From Cotesia glomerata (Eukaryota; Arthropoda; Insecta; Hymenoptera; Braconidae): a DNA stretch of 64,000 nucleotides. The stretch spans positions 30,727,525 through 30,791,524 of the forward strand of contig NC_058159.1 of the NCBI RefSeq assembly GCF_020080835.1, read 5' to 3'. The first letter of the stretch is position 1, and each line of letters starts with the position of its first letter. The notes under the pieces are model-generated. The model worked only from the letters and a program-made list of their open reading frames with translations, was not told where the DNA came from and did no database searches. Positions 48,989-60,499 of this stretch are shown in pieces. A program made the translations under genes and the position numbers.

Positions 48989-49342
48989 TTATTTTTTCAA
49001 TTACGGAAAAATCCCCACTGAGTAGGTCCCCCCCTTTCCCCTATCCGTTCTTTCCCAACTCCCTTAAAAATTTGCTTTAATATGGCTCTTTACCGTAAGA
49101 TGGACGGTGGCGTTGTTTGCTCGGTGGGTCTTATATACGTGACTGAATATAGTAATCAGTACTTGTCTCGGATAGCTTAACTGGTAGAGCCCTTGGCGCG
49201 TAACCGAGAGATCTGGGTTCGATTCCCAGTCTGGGCTGTCTGATTATTTTTTCAATTACGGAAAAATCCCCACTGAGTAGGTCCCCCCCTTTCCCCTATC
49301 CGTTCTTTCCCAACTCCCTTAAAAATTTGCTTTAATATGGCT
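48989..49342 (+). mobile_element. 354-bp tRNA-containing block with 99-bp direct terminal repeats
   Basis: Identical 99-bp sequences stand at 48989-49087 and 49244-49342 (offset 255), both containing ACGGAAAAATCCCCACTGAG and a CCCCCC stretch. Between them lie 156 bp that include a tRNA-like sequence. The flanks read CCAAACAGTT and TAAATTAG, and the sister units of the surrounding array run through this point without the block, so it is an insertion. It could be two SINE copies in tandem (the first truncated to its tail) or a tiny LTR-like element. The ends are not TG..CA, which argues against a standard LTR. Confidence 0.65.
49166..49237 (+). tRNA. tRNA-Thr(CGT)-like sequence, probably a SINE head or tRNA pseudogene
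   Basis: A full cloverleaf can be drawn. The acceptor is TCTCGGA / TCTGGGC with one mismatch and two G-T pairs. The D arm is GCTT / GAGC. The anticodon stem CTTGG / CCGAG has loop CGCGTAA. The variable loop is AGAT. The T arm CTGGG / CCCAG has loop TTCGATT. The anticodon would be CGT (Thr). Position 33, almost always T in working tRNAs, is G. The first acceptor pair is T-C. A-box and B-box (GGTTCGATTCC) matches are good, so Pol III transcription is plausible. Decoding function is unlikely. Confidence 0.6.
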
Positions 49343-49522
49343 TAAATTAGTTTATTATTTTTTTAGAAATTTGGAATTTTTAAATTTACATTCCCGCATT
49401 TATATGCTGGGATGTATTATTAGGCTTTAAAACTCTCGATAAATTTATTTCTGATGATTGATTTATACCAATCGAATTGTGTTTGCATCCTTTACAAGGT
49501 TTTTAGGCCAAACAGTTGATTA

Positions 49523-51025
49523 CACAGAGAAAAATTAATTATACTACCTACTACACAAAAATATCAACTCTTACTATCTAAAATGGTAATAAAATTAATT
49601 AGTAATAAGATAATAAGTTGTATCATTGACAATTGTAATAGTTACTATTAATAATGGTAACGATTACTATCGAAAATGATAATTGTAATTAATAAAAATT
49701 ATAACTGTTATAATTGAAGATGGTAATTGTAACCATCTCAGATTTTAAAAATTCTGAAAAAAAAATAATATAAATTTACTTCATTAAATCCTTTATTTAT
49801 ATCCATATTTTTTTTTTAATTTGAATTTTATTGAAAATTTTCCGTTGAAACTTATTTTAGACACATAAAAATTTAAATATAAATTCAATCTCAATTTAAT
49901 CCTGTTTTTTTGTGCATTACAGCTGCTTGTAGTTTATTCAGAAATGCATCCACGGTAAGGCAGATTCTTAATTTTTTAAATAGTTTTTACTAGCTTAGAT
50001 AGTAGCTATTATTATTACTGATAGTAACTGCAACCATAAGGTTATATTAGAAATTACAATTTTGATAATAGTAGTAACTAATTAAAATAATAGAAGTTAT
50101 TATTACTGATTACCATCATAATAGTAGTAGTTGCTATCAGGATGGTAAATACTACACGGAAAAAAGTAAACTGTAATAAATAACAGTCGATTTATAATAA
50201 GCAATGATCAACTGCTAAAAACTACCATTTCAAACAGTAAAATTGTGATTTTACTATTCACTTTATAATATTTACCATTAAAACGTTACAATTTACTTTT
50301 AACATAGAAGAAAATATTATTTCAAAGAGTAATATTCGCTATGTAAATGTCTAAAATGATAAAGTATAATAATTAAGAATTCAGACTTTGATACTTATCA
50401 TTTTGTACCTAAAAAATGATCTTAAGATATGTAAAAAGTATAAAATAAAGTTAGTAAATTTCTAATACAAGCAACGTCAATATTTACAAAGTAAAATGGT
50501 AAATTTTAAACGCAATGCTAAAAATCAAACTGTAATTATTGACTTGCTTGGACTGGTAAAATGTATATATTAAGAGTATAATTTTTACTGTTTGAAATGT
50601 TAAATTCTCTCAGAGTGAGACCCCCTTCTCTTTCATCTAAGTTCCCCTTTTTCTCATAATATGGACTATATATTAAAATGGCAATTTTTACTGTTTGAAA
50701 CTGTAATTTTTTAAGATGAAAGAGTCGTTATTTACTATAGTGACAACTACTAATCACTTATTTTAGATATTAAACTATAAATTGTGGCTTTTATACTTTC
50801 TACATTAAGTTCTGTAATATTTATACTTTTGCCACCCCGACATCTGCTTTACTGTTTGAAACTATAAAAATTAACCGGAATCCGAGTGAATATTACAGTT
50901 TACTTTTTTCCGTGTACAATTCAGATGGTTCACTTAATTATTTAAATAATATTTAATACAATCAAATTCAGTTAATAGATTTAACCATAACTAGATCATA
51001 AAATTTACTATAAAATTTTCTCCGT
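49523..51025 (+). mobile_element. Candidate MITE M4b, interrupted by M2B
   Basis: The left end CACAGAGAAAAATTA is mirrored by the right end AAATTTTCTCCGTA. The tips are close to the CACGGAGA ends of M4a. The interior left of 50152 is packed with short GGTAATNGTTACC-like inverted repeats, the same style as M4a with another motif. M2B sits at 50156-50914 inside it. The outer flanks rejoin the diverged array (CAGTTGAT and AGTTTATAATTTTTTTAG). Confidence 0.5.
50156..50914 (+). mobile_element. MITE M2B, nested in M4b
   Basis: The left end is ACGGAAAAAAGTAAACTGT and the right end is ACAGTTTACTTTTTTCCGT followed by G. TAC flanks both sides (50153-50155 and 50915-50917). It is colinear with M2A (21583-22256) except for about 85 extra bases near 50415-50500. 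The 3-bp flank duplication agrees with that of M2A (AAT). Confidence 0.85.
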
Positions 51026-51260
51026 ATAGTTTATAATTTTTTTAGAAATTTTGAATTTCTGAAGTTACATCCCCGAATGTCAAGTGTAAGTCAGATTAGG
51101 CTTTAAAACTCACGATAAATTTTTTACTAATGATTATTATATACCAATCGAATCATTTTTGCATCCTCTACAAGATATTTAGACCAGAGAGTTAATTAAT
51201 TTACTATTTTTTTATAAATTTAGAATTTTTAAAATTCCACTAGAAATCACAAGTGCGCGC

Positions 51261-52104
51261 TGTAATTTCAAACCAATAATAAATCCGGATCAAAAATGAT
51301 TTATCGGTAGAAAAAGTGTCCAATTTCTCAATCGGACTCAGAAGATTGATCTGGTATCTGAAATAGTCTTGTAGTGCAGTAGTAGTGTGTCTGGTGATTG
51401 CTCCCGGGATTGTCTATAGAACAATAGGGATCCATCGGTTTCGGAATGGGAGTAGGTGCTATCGCCGGGCAATTAGTAATCGGTACCGGGCAATTACGTG
51501 GGCAAAAACACCGAGAATACCGTTTCAGGTTTACGGCTCGATAAATCTTTACCGGCACGCAATTAATCGGCCGCGAGGCACTTGGAAACACACGGTGAGC
51601 TGGGTGGTATCTGGTTGACCCTCGGTCACTCGAGCTCGCCGAGAGTCTACCTCCTGCGGTCAGAATCGGTGTAGGTATACGCGAGGAGACCAGATTAACC
51701 AAACCAATGCGCACATTGCCGATCCTGGCCCTGTTCACCGGAAAAGAGTCTGTGCTGTATAAGTATACTCGGCCTCGGCGATGCCTGTTGGTTGTTGGTT
51801 GTTCGATGTTGGTCCAGCTCCATCCATTCCAGCGTATGCTCTAGCTCCGCAAGGGAGTCGAGTTCAGGAGAGTTCTCGGTGAGAATGTGAGTCTCTGTTG
51901 TACAACCTCGATACCTCGACTCTCTAACCCAAACATAATAACGGCTACCAATTAAAATACCTTATTATGCCCGAACAATACCGGAGGAATTACCGACGGT
52001 CTCCGAAAGGCTGCTAGTCAGCTCTAGAGCGACAAAACTCCGAAATTCAAAAGTACCCCTAAGACTAACTCTTCTTGTACGTTTATTAACAATTTAAAAC
52101 AACT
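51261..52104. other. GC-richer single-copy island
   Basis: Includes a 136-codon minus-strand frame (51328-51738), rich in Pro, Ser and Arg, and a 77-codon plus-strand frame on top of it. Neither is recognisable, and both-strand openness again reflects composition. Confidence 0.45.
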
Positions 52105-52916
52105 ATACAATTATAAATAATTGGAATTTTTTACATACAGGAAAAAATTTTTTTATTAACACTAATTTTAACAATTTTAAATAAAGGCATTTATTTAAAG
52201 AATTTGTTAAAAAATTATTGAACTAATTCATTTTTTATTTGAATTAATTTTACTTGGCTCAAAAATTTTTTTTTAACACAACTTAATTTTTTTATGAATG
52301 AACATTGAAGGAAAAATTAATTTGAATCAAGAGAAAAATTCTTAAACCAAGAAAATAATTTTAAATTGTTTTAAATCAAGGCGAAAAATTCTTGAATCTA
52401 TTCAAATAAAAAAGATGAAATTCTTAAAAATTATTTACTTAATACAAGTAAATTTTGGCGTAGTTATAATTACTAATCGTTGATTAATAATAGATACAAT
52501 TATAAATAATTAGAATTTTTTACATCCAGGAGAAAATTTTTCTATTAAGACTAATTTTAAATAGACAAAACATCTATTAATAAAAAAAATCAAGAGAATT
52601 ATTTAAAGAATTTGTTGAAAAATTATTAATTAATTTTTTATTTGAATTAATTTTACTTGACTCAAAAATTTTGTTACCATATTTAAAAATTTTTTTTCAT
52701 CTCAAATTAATTTTTTTATGAATAATTATTGAAAAAAAAATTAATTTAAATTAAGAGAAAAATTCTTAAGCCAAGAAAATAATTTTAAATTGTTTTGAAT
52801 CAAGGCAAAAAATTCTTGAATCTATTCAAATAAAAAAGATGTTCTTAAAAATTATTTACTTGATGCAAGTAAATTTTGGTGTAGTTATAATCACTAATCG
52901 TTGATTAATAATAGAT
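52105..52916 (+). repeat. Direct tandem duplication, ~389-bp unit
   Basis: Copies start at about 52105 and 52494 with ATACAATTATAAATAATT. They share AACCAAGAAAATAATTTTAA-like sequence, ATTCTTGAATCTATTCAAAT and ATCGTTGATTAATAATAGAT at their ends. Confidence 0.88.
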
Positions 52917-54169
52917 AGTCTGTAGATAATACCTCCCTTTTCTGTTTCTATGAATATTTCTCTCTCCGCCTCCGCGACCCGTTTAAAAATAATTCAATTC
53001 CGTAAAATGAACGGGAGGTCGCGCAGCACTCAACGGTCCATTCGCGGATCTTTCTTGCCGGTCCATTGTGGCGGGTCCACTTAGAGCTTTTAAGTGACCA
53101 TTATACACCACTTAGTCAGTGTTATATGTATCGGGTGGACTCTAGCTGGGACATACACACCGAAAAATAGCATCATGGTGGTGCTCCATCGGACACAAAA
53201 CCTTGTTAACAGAAATCGATTTTCCGACCGCTAATGCAAGTTATATTTCGGTCCACGTTACTCCCTGATACGGCTAATTAACGGAGTAAAAATGTTTGTC
53301 AACTAAAAATAGCCACCGCTGGCATTTGAAAGGTCCTTAATTTGATAAATTAATCTTCTGAATCAGAATCTGTGAATAATGTATGGAAAGCTTTAAATTT
53401 TCAATAGTTTTCCAGAACCGAAAAGTTAAAATTAGACTTAGAAGAGCACGCTTGTGCTTCTAAGCACTCTAAAAAGCTCGTGAAAATAAATTACCGAGGA
53501 GTATCAGGATCGGTATCGGTATTATGGAAATAGTGTCATCACTGTATAAATGTATAAATGTTTAAATGTATGTATGAGGTGAAAAACCCGGAGCAGGATA
53601 AAAATATTGACAGGCTCGGGAGCGATCAAGATGGAAAGGTGAACTCGACGAACGAGACAGCGGGCGCCTCGATGCAATCAATCTCCCGTTTAAAAATCAC
53701 CAAATAAACTACTACGAGCACTCTTCGTGTCCTTCCAAGCGATATTGGTTTTCAATTTTTCCCGTGCTTCCCGTTAAAAAGTGTCTGTATCTATCTCTGT
53801 TTGCCCTTCCATCTCCACCTTTTTTCATCGTATCCCCATGTGAGCAATATAGAGCTGTGTAGTCTCATCTGAATATATATACCACTGAAGATCTCAATGT
53901 GAACTGTAAACTAAACCTCCATGAATACCCACTACCGGTTAAACCACTTTTGGTGACGTAATAATAGCTCAGCCTATTCCTATCCCATCCACTAACATTT
54001 ATCACTATCATCCCGTATGGAAATCCTCTCGAATGGAAGGTTTTGCTCAAACTATTATATACTTACATTAATTCGTACTAGACCAGCCAAATCCAATTAA
54101 AAAGATATTTGTCGATTCTCCTGTCAGATTTTCGACAAATAAAACTAGAACAATTGTTTCAAATCTCTC
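52917..54169. other. Single-copy island, no gene recognised
   Basis: Mixed composition. The longest frame is about 61 codons and no element ends are seen. Confidence 0.5.
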
Positions 54170-54710
54170 TATTTTTAGTTATGCCAGTTTAGTTTTACGT
54201 TGTCATCAATTGTTCGTGAAAAATTGAACAAGTGTCTTTGGAAATGTCTCGATAAAGTGAAAAATCTAAATTTATTTTGATTCCTTCAAGTTATCTTCGT
54301 AAAACATCTATCAATTTTTTTTTCTGCAATCAATTTTCTGATTTGAAAATGATATTTTTACTAAATTGAAACAAAACTACTGTTGAAATTATTCTATATT
54401 TTAAATATAGTCATAATTATTAACATAGTAAATAAAATTTTCTCAATAAATGCTTTAAATATCCAAAAAACTGTACTAAAGAGTAAATTTTTTGTTATAC
54501 CCTTTAATTTTTGTGTTATCATCAATTCTTCTCGAAAAATTGAAGAAGTTTCTTCGGAATTGTCTAAATAAAGTAAAAAATCTAAATTAATTTCGATTCC
54601 TTCAACTTATCATCACAAAACATCCCTTGTAAATTTTTGAACATCACATTTTTAAATTCAATCTTCTGTTTTTCAATTTTAAAGCAATATTTTCAACAAA
54701 ATATTAACTA
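54170..54710 (+). repeat. Diverged direct duplication, ~316-bp unit
   Basis: TCATCAATT..TTCNNGAAAAATTGAA, then ATAAAGTNAAAAATCTAAAT and GATTCCTTCAA, occur with an offset of about 316 bp (from about 54203 and 54519). The second copy is more diverged at its right end. Confidence 0.75.
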
Positions 54711-56980
54711 GACTTTTTTCAGAATAATTTCTAGTAATAAAAAACATTGAAAAAATTATTTAGTTCTTCACCAGAAGCAAAGTTGAGTTCTGTAGATCAA
54801 AAACTGCAGAGGAACGCTAATTAGCTCAGTGACATAAAAATCCACAAAAAGATAAATTTAAAAAATAATAATGTAAACAAATTGGATACACGATGCGACA
54901 CACTTGCACTAGCAAGAAATCGTAATGCGAAACTACCACCGGCATTGAATTCACGTTAAAATACGTGATATTTATGATTATGAAGTGGAAAACTTCTACA
55001 CTACTTTAAATATCTCTATTATTTTAATAAATTAATTAACCAGTGAAACGAGATATGTATTTTCGAGAGCAACCATTATAACGCCGTGTAACCATATAAT
55101 AGCAATAGTTACAGTAAACTTTTTGCAATTAATTCGGCAACTAGGTATGCATAATTGAGCTTTGTGAAATATGAATTTGCTCTCTCTCTATTTCAAAGTT
55201 ACCCGCGTTTCCTATTCCTATTATTAATAAATTTTTTCAGTGCAGCGCAGTACTTTTCAGTGAAATACATAACTATCCAGCAGTAGTGAAATATTTCCAT
55301 GAATTTTTTACACTATCTAAATTACGTGTAGATCGCGGGCAAATTTACCAGGGAAAAAGTTCCACTATAAAAATTCTAACTGGTTTATTATTTCGAGAAA
55401 GTTCCTCACAACTTCCTTGTATTTGACATCAATGAATAATAAAACATCCACCACCCACCCAGAAGTTCCAAATATTGGCTCTAATTCCTAAATTAACCCC
55501 CGAATTGTTTTAGAGTTTTTATGACTAATGGCACAAAATTTCGCCTAAACAAAACAAAGGGCATTAAGGAAAAGCCATTCCCCATTATAAGGTGGTAATG
55601 GTGGAATATTAGTTTTGGAAGGGTGGAGGGGGCTTAGAATCGAACAACACTCGAGAAGCTGAAATCGAATATGAGCTGCATAGAAACTGAGCCAAAGTAA
55701 GTAAGGAAGCACACAATAGCTGGCTGGCAGTAGCAATGGCTTCACCTTTTCTCATTATTAGCCCTTGAAGCCGAGGCTACGTAACACGCACTGGGGCGGG
55801 ACACCCTGAAATGCTATCCTCTTTGCAGTAGCTACCGAGCAATCAATATACAATTTTATCGGTGTAAGCTCCTGTCTTCCTTCCCCCAACCTTCGTGCGA
55901 CCCCGAACCCTCCATACGCCAAATATTTATTTCAATAAAATAACATCTGATTTTATCGCTGCTCCATTATTGATATTGACATTGATACTGATATCGATAT
56001 TAATAACAATATAAATCACACTAATTTTATCGTTATCGAGGCGGTTAACCTTTTTGTCCCGAATAGTTGTTAAATATGTCGGGTGGTTGGATTTACCGAC
56101 GAAAAACCCAAAAAAATAGGGATTTTGTGTTGGTGAACTTTCAGAAATACGGGGAGGACAAGAGGAATTGATAAACATACAGGGAGTTACATCGCTCGTT
56201 CAAGTGTTGGCTTTCGAGCAAAAAAATAATGGAGATAAAAGAAAAGATGGCAAATGCCAAAGTGTTTTCGTTTGTCGGCACGTCGTCGTTTCGCGATAAG
56301 TCTTTTTCCTTGTCTTTCTCTTATTTTCTTTTCTTACATACAATTCTTTCTCTCTTTGGTTCTGCTGGCACACCCCCCTCCTGCCAACCCGCTTCTTTCT
56401 TCCCGGCGTCGCGGGCAAATGAAAATAAAAAAAAACCCTTTTTTATATGGATATATATACACTCATTTTTAGTTTACATGCTTTACTTACACACACATAC
56501 GTCCCTCTTACACAAGTCAAACCCTCTACTGGCTAACGAGACTTCCAAAAAAATAAAAACCGCATAATCATCATGGGAGTTTTTATTTTTTTTAAAAAAA
56601 CCCAGACGCTCGCGGAAATTACAATATTTATAGTCTGGAATAAAATTTTCGAAGCTCTAATTTTCAAATGACATTTTAATATTATCATTATTGTAATTAT
56701 GATGTTTGGCAATTAATCTATATTTATTTAAAATTTATTTATTAAAAAAAAAAATGTCTTTTTATTAAGTACAAGCATTTGCTTTTTAATATTTAATAAA
56801 TATTTTATTAAGATTAATTAATTTTTTTTCCGTATTAATTATCAAGTTAAAGATTTATTAAATATTTTTTGAATTAAATTTTGCTAAAAAAATTGATATT
56901 AAAATTTAATAATTTGATTTTTCTTTATTTTTTTAATAAATTGAAATCAATTGAAAAACTTTTAATTCATTTTTTTTTTT
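54711..56980. other. Spacer, no gene recognised
   Basis: 54711-55330 is AT-rich. 55330-56560 is mixed, with frames up to 112 codons (56229-56567) that cover pyrimidine-rich and TATA microsatellite stretches and are unrecognised. 56570-56980 is AT-rich. Confidence 0.5.
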
Positions 56981-57478
56981 ACAAATTAAATTTCTCTATT
57001 AATTTTTTAAAAATTCAAACAAATATTTACTGATTAAAAAATATTTATTAAATATTTATAAGATCATTTGATATTTAAATATCTCGATCAATATCGCCAA
57101 ATAATATTTGCAATAGATCGATTAAATTTCGAAACCAAAACTAGTCTTTTACAAACAAAATTTCTCTATTAATCTTCCAAAAATCCAAACAAATATTTAC
57201 TAATTAAAAACAAATATTTATAAAATCATCTGATATTTAAATTTCTCCATCAATATCGCCAAATAATCTTTGCAATAGATCGATTAAATTTCGAAACCAA
57301 AACTAGAGTTAAAAATAAAATTTCTCTATTAATTTTCCAAAAATCCAAGCAAATATTAAAAACAAATATCTATTAAATATTTATAAAATCATCTGATACT
57401 TAAATATCTTGATCAATATCACCAAATAATCTTTGCAATAGATCGATTAAATTTCGAAACCAAAACTAGACTCTTTTA
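56981..57478 (+). repeat. Three tandem units of ~160-170 bp
   Basis: AAATTTCTCTATTAAT and GCAATAGATCGATTAAATTT recur from starts at 56981, 57151 and 57311. Each unit ends TTTCGAAACCAAAACTAG. Confidence 0.9.
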
Positions 57479-58614
57479 CCATTGTTAGGTCTTATAGATC
57501 GTCATAAATGCATAAATACAACAATCTAGCAACCAGACGAAGATCACTATCTGCGATAACGTTAAAAATGGTATAAGATTACAATCAGCAAGGATTTGCC
57601 GGATAATAACGAATAAATAAGAAGGAATAATAACAATAAAGTTGGAAAGCTGTCTGATTAAAGTTAGAATGCCCCTATACCATAAATATCTCAAGAATAT
57701 AACGTATATATTGGTACATTGGTATGGTATGGCATAGGAGAAGAAACAAAGTAAAGCTTGAAGCGAGTTGTTGGCTCAGAGCGACAGGAAACCAAGAAGT
57801 TGGTGATATTGCGAAACTATCTTATGCAACGAGTCGATGACACTTGGTGTTCTCCAGCAGCAAGGCATGGGTTCGTGATGAGATCATGATCGGTAGGAAA
57901 GTCAACTTTGTCCAATAATGATGTCTAACACTAGTTACCTTCCAGCACTTATCCTCCCAACTTCCCAGTGTGTGTCTTTGTGTTTGTGTACAGATATAGA
58001 CGGTGTAGATGGTAGGCAGTGGGTGACTGGCTGGCTGCACGCGTCGTGCCAACGACAACAACAGCGGTTAGAAAGCTGGTGTCTTACTCGTTTCCTCAGA
58101 ACGCCGCCGGTTAGTTACACCCTCGAGGTCTTATCACTCCTTAGCAACGGATTCAGTCTCTATTGCCAGTGGGTTGCTTCCCCCGATCCACCCTCCAAGA
58201 CTTACCCTCGCTCAATTCAACCTTCCTGCTTCCCGGTTTTCCTACTACGGCACAACGCATCGTGCTACACTCTGTTGTGTTGTCGGATACTCTCTCTGCT
58301 CTCTCTGTAGGGTCGTTGCTCCATTCCAACCACCAATTTACACTGCGTTCTCCTAGAGCAGACCTTCCCTGATATATCCCTTTTAATGAAAGACCTTCGA
58401 TAAACATATCCATATCCATCGTTATCAATTTTCATCCTTACATCCTCATTTTAACAGAATTTTTTTTCTGTTTTTAAAAATTCTATTTTTATTAACATTT
58501 CTTAATAAGAAATTTTTTTCTCTTTAAAATGAATGCGAACATCATACACTTATTTTTATAATTTTTAAAGATTCACATGCGTCCAAATTTTATCTGCCGA
58601 TACTTGTTTTATTA
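57479..58614. other. GC-richer island, no gene recognised
   Basis: Overlapping frames of 60-130 codons on both strands over 57822-58428 are not recognised. From 58500, CTCTTTAAAATGAATGCGAA and what follows is a diverged copy of the sequence on the other side of H1f (59345 onwards). Confidence 0.45.
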
Positions 58615-59325
58615 TCTATATTATTAAGAGAATAAGAAAAATTTGTTCCAAGATAGTCATATGATAAATTTGGGTTTTTTAGTGAAATTTAGTGTCATTG
58701 CAAAGGTCTTGATTTGAATTTGTGCCTTTTTAAGGTTTCATTTCATTCTGATAGTCAATTTATTATGATAAGTATTTAGGCTGCATTCAAAAATTATCTC
58801 TAAATACATCATTAAGAAATGACCCTGTATCTCGTGAACTATTGACATTTTTAAAGATATAAGCTCATCCCGATGTTACACTCATCAAGACCTTTCATTT
58901 GAGTACCTACATAAATTTTTAATATATTTATATATATACATATATATGAAAAATATATGAAAATGCATGTGGGTACTCAAATGAAAGCTCTCGATGAGTG
59001 CAACATCGGGGTGAGTTTATATCTTTAAAAACGTCAATATTTAAGAAAGTACAGTGCAATTGAACATAATGAAGAAATGACCCTGTATCTTGTGAACTAT
59101 TGACAGTTTTAAAGATATAAGCTCATCCCGATGTTACACTTATCAAGACCTTTCATTTGAGTACCCACATCAATTTTTCATATATTTATATTTATTATAT
59201 ATATGTATATATGAAAAATATATGAAAATGCATGTGGGTACTCAAATGAAAGCTCAGGATGAGCTTATATCTTTAAAACCATCAATATTTAAGAAAGTAC
59301 AGTGAAATTTAACAAAATTTATTAT
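58615..59325 (+). mobile_element. Helitron-like element H1f, 3' end missing (two units)
   Basis: The tip TCTATATTATTAAGAGAATA follows A at 58614. The unique 5' segment runs to about 58820. Two palindromic units follow, with landmarks at 58825 and 59083. The right arm of the second has a short deletion (AAAGCTC runs directly into AGGATGAGC). The 3' hairpin and CTRR are absent: similarity stops near 59325. The 5' tip of this copy is the best match to the family consensus. Confidence 0.78.
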
Positions 59326-60499
59326 TATTTCTTTATGGAAAATTTAATTCTCTTTAAAATGAATATAAACATGATAAATTTATTTTTATAAAGTATCAAG
59401 CTTAACATATGTGGAAAATTTACACATATGATTACATATCTCCAGAAATCATGTGTGAGTGCTCATTTTAAAGGAAATTTAATTTATAAAACGAATTTAA
59501 ACATCAAAGTTTAGAAAAAAAAAACTTTTTTGCTTGAGGGTAGAATTTGTTTAAAAAAAAAAATTAATTATTTAAAAAGCATGATATTTCTCTAAAATTG
59601 TCAGAAAAAATTTTTTTACATTCATAATTTTATTATTATCAACTTTTATTTTTTTTACTATAATAAGATATGAGCTAAGATATTTTTCATGTTTTGCGAA
59701 AAAAGCGATAAAAAAAATTAATCCAGGTTCGGGCTAATGGTAGTAGCGTCATCTTGTCGCCTGTAAATGGGTGGTAGATATTTACAGTGCTCCTTATACC
59801 CATTCTAGCAAGCAGTAATACCAGTGAGCTAAAAAGAGCGTGGCCCGTCAACCATCATCCAAAATCCTTGGTAGCTGGAATACGAACAGAAGACGAGATG
59901 TTGATGTAACCCGAGGCGGTTCTTCTCCTCTCTTCTCTTCTCTTCTTGGTCTCATCTCCCGGATAGGAACCTAAGCTATTCCTGCTCCCGCTCTCGATTA
60001 CCAAGGTGGAAGAACCGTTCTACACACAGTAGAGCCGCGAAATTCTATACTTTTCACTTCTTAAGAGACTGTTGGCAGCTTGAGCGACGGAGAGCCCAAA
60101 GTTTGTCTGCACTCAAAGGCAATCGAATGAAGCGAGAGGCCAGATCCCAGATCCCAGATCCCAGATACCAGATCAGACGATTTTAGCAAAGTCTTTTAGA
60201 CGATGCTTTTCAGTCTTATCATCATCTCCTTTGTCCTCTTTTTGTTATTTTTGTATTTCAGCCACGCAAATGCAATGAACGTCAGGTGTGGCTGAGGTAG
60301 CACCATCTAGTTCATCCCTGCACCCGAAAAGTATTATTCGCCTCCAATGGAGCCATCGTTAATGGAGCCATCTTGCCCTCGACCCTTATCCTGCAGTGCA
60401 ACTCGAGATTTTTGCTGCTCCACCTTTTCCGAGAAGTATTTTTATATTATTATGTTACCAAGAATCGTTCCAAAATGTTTCATTTTTAGTTTACAGGCT
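59326..60499. other. Spacer, no gene recognised
   Basis: AT-rich to 59700, then a mixed single-copy island. Contains a CT-rich run (59925-59950) and an AGATCCC short repeat (60142-60175). No frame is recognisable. Confidence 0.5.

Larger units (their letters stand above)
48850..51260 (+). repeat. Three diverged repeat units, each later invaded or truncated
   Basis: A segment ending TTTGCATCCTCTATAAGG..AGGCCAAACAGTT occurs at about 48955-48990, 49479-49520 and 51150-51195. It is accompanied by GGCTTTAAAACTCNCGATAA (49422 and 51099) and TTTTTTTAGAAATTTNGAAT (49358 and 51038). The first unit boundary is broken by the tRNA-like block at 48989 and the second by M4b at 49523, so the array is older than both. 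Confidence 0.7.

Noticed and set aside
51328..51738. 136-codon minus-strand frame rich in Pro, Ser and Arg
   Set aside because: A second frame is open on the opposite strand across the same GC-richer stretch. There is no recognisable domain and no transcript signals, so composition explains it.
57822..58428. Overlapping frames of 60-130 codons on both strands
   Set aside because: Several frames are open on both strands at once. This is a GC effect and no product is recognisable.
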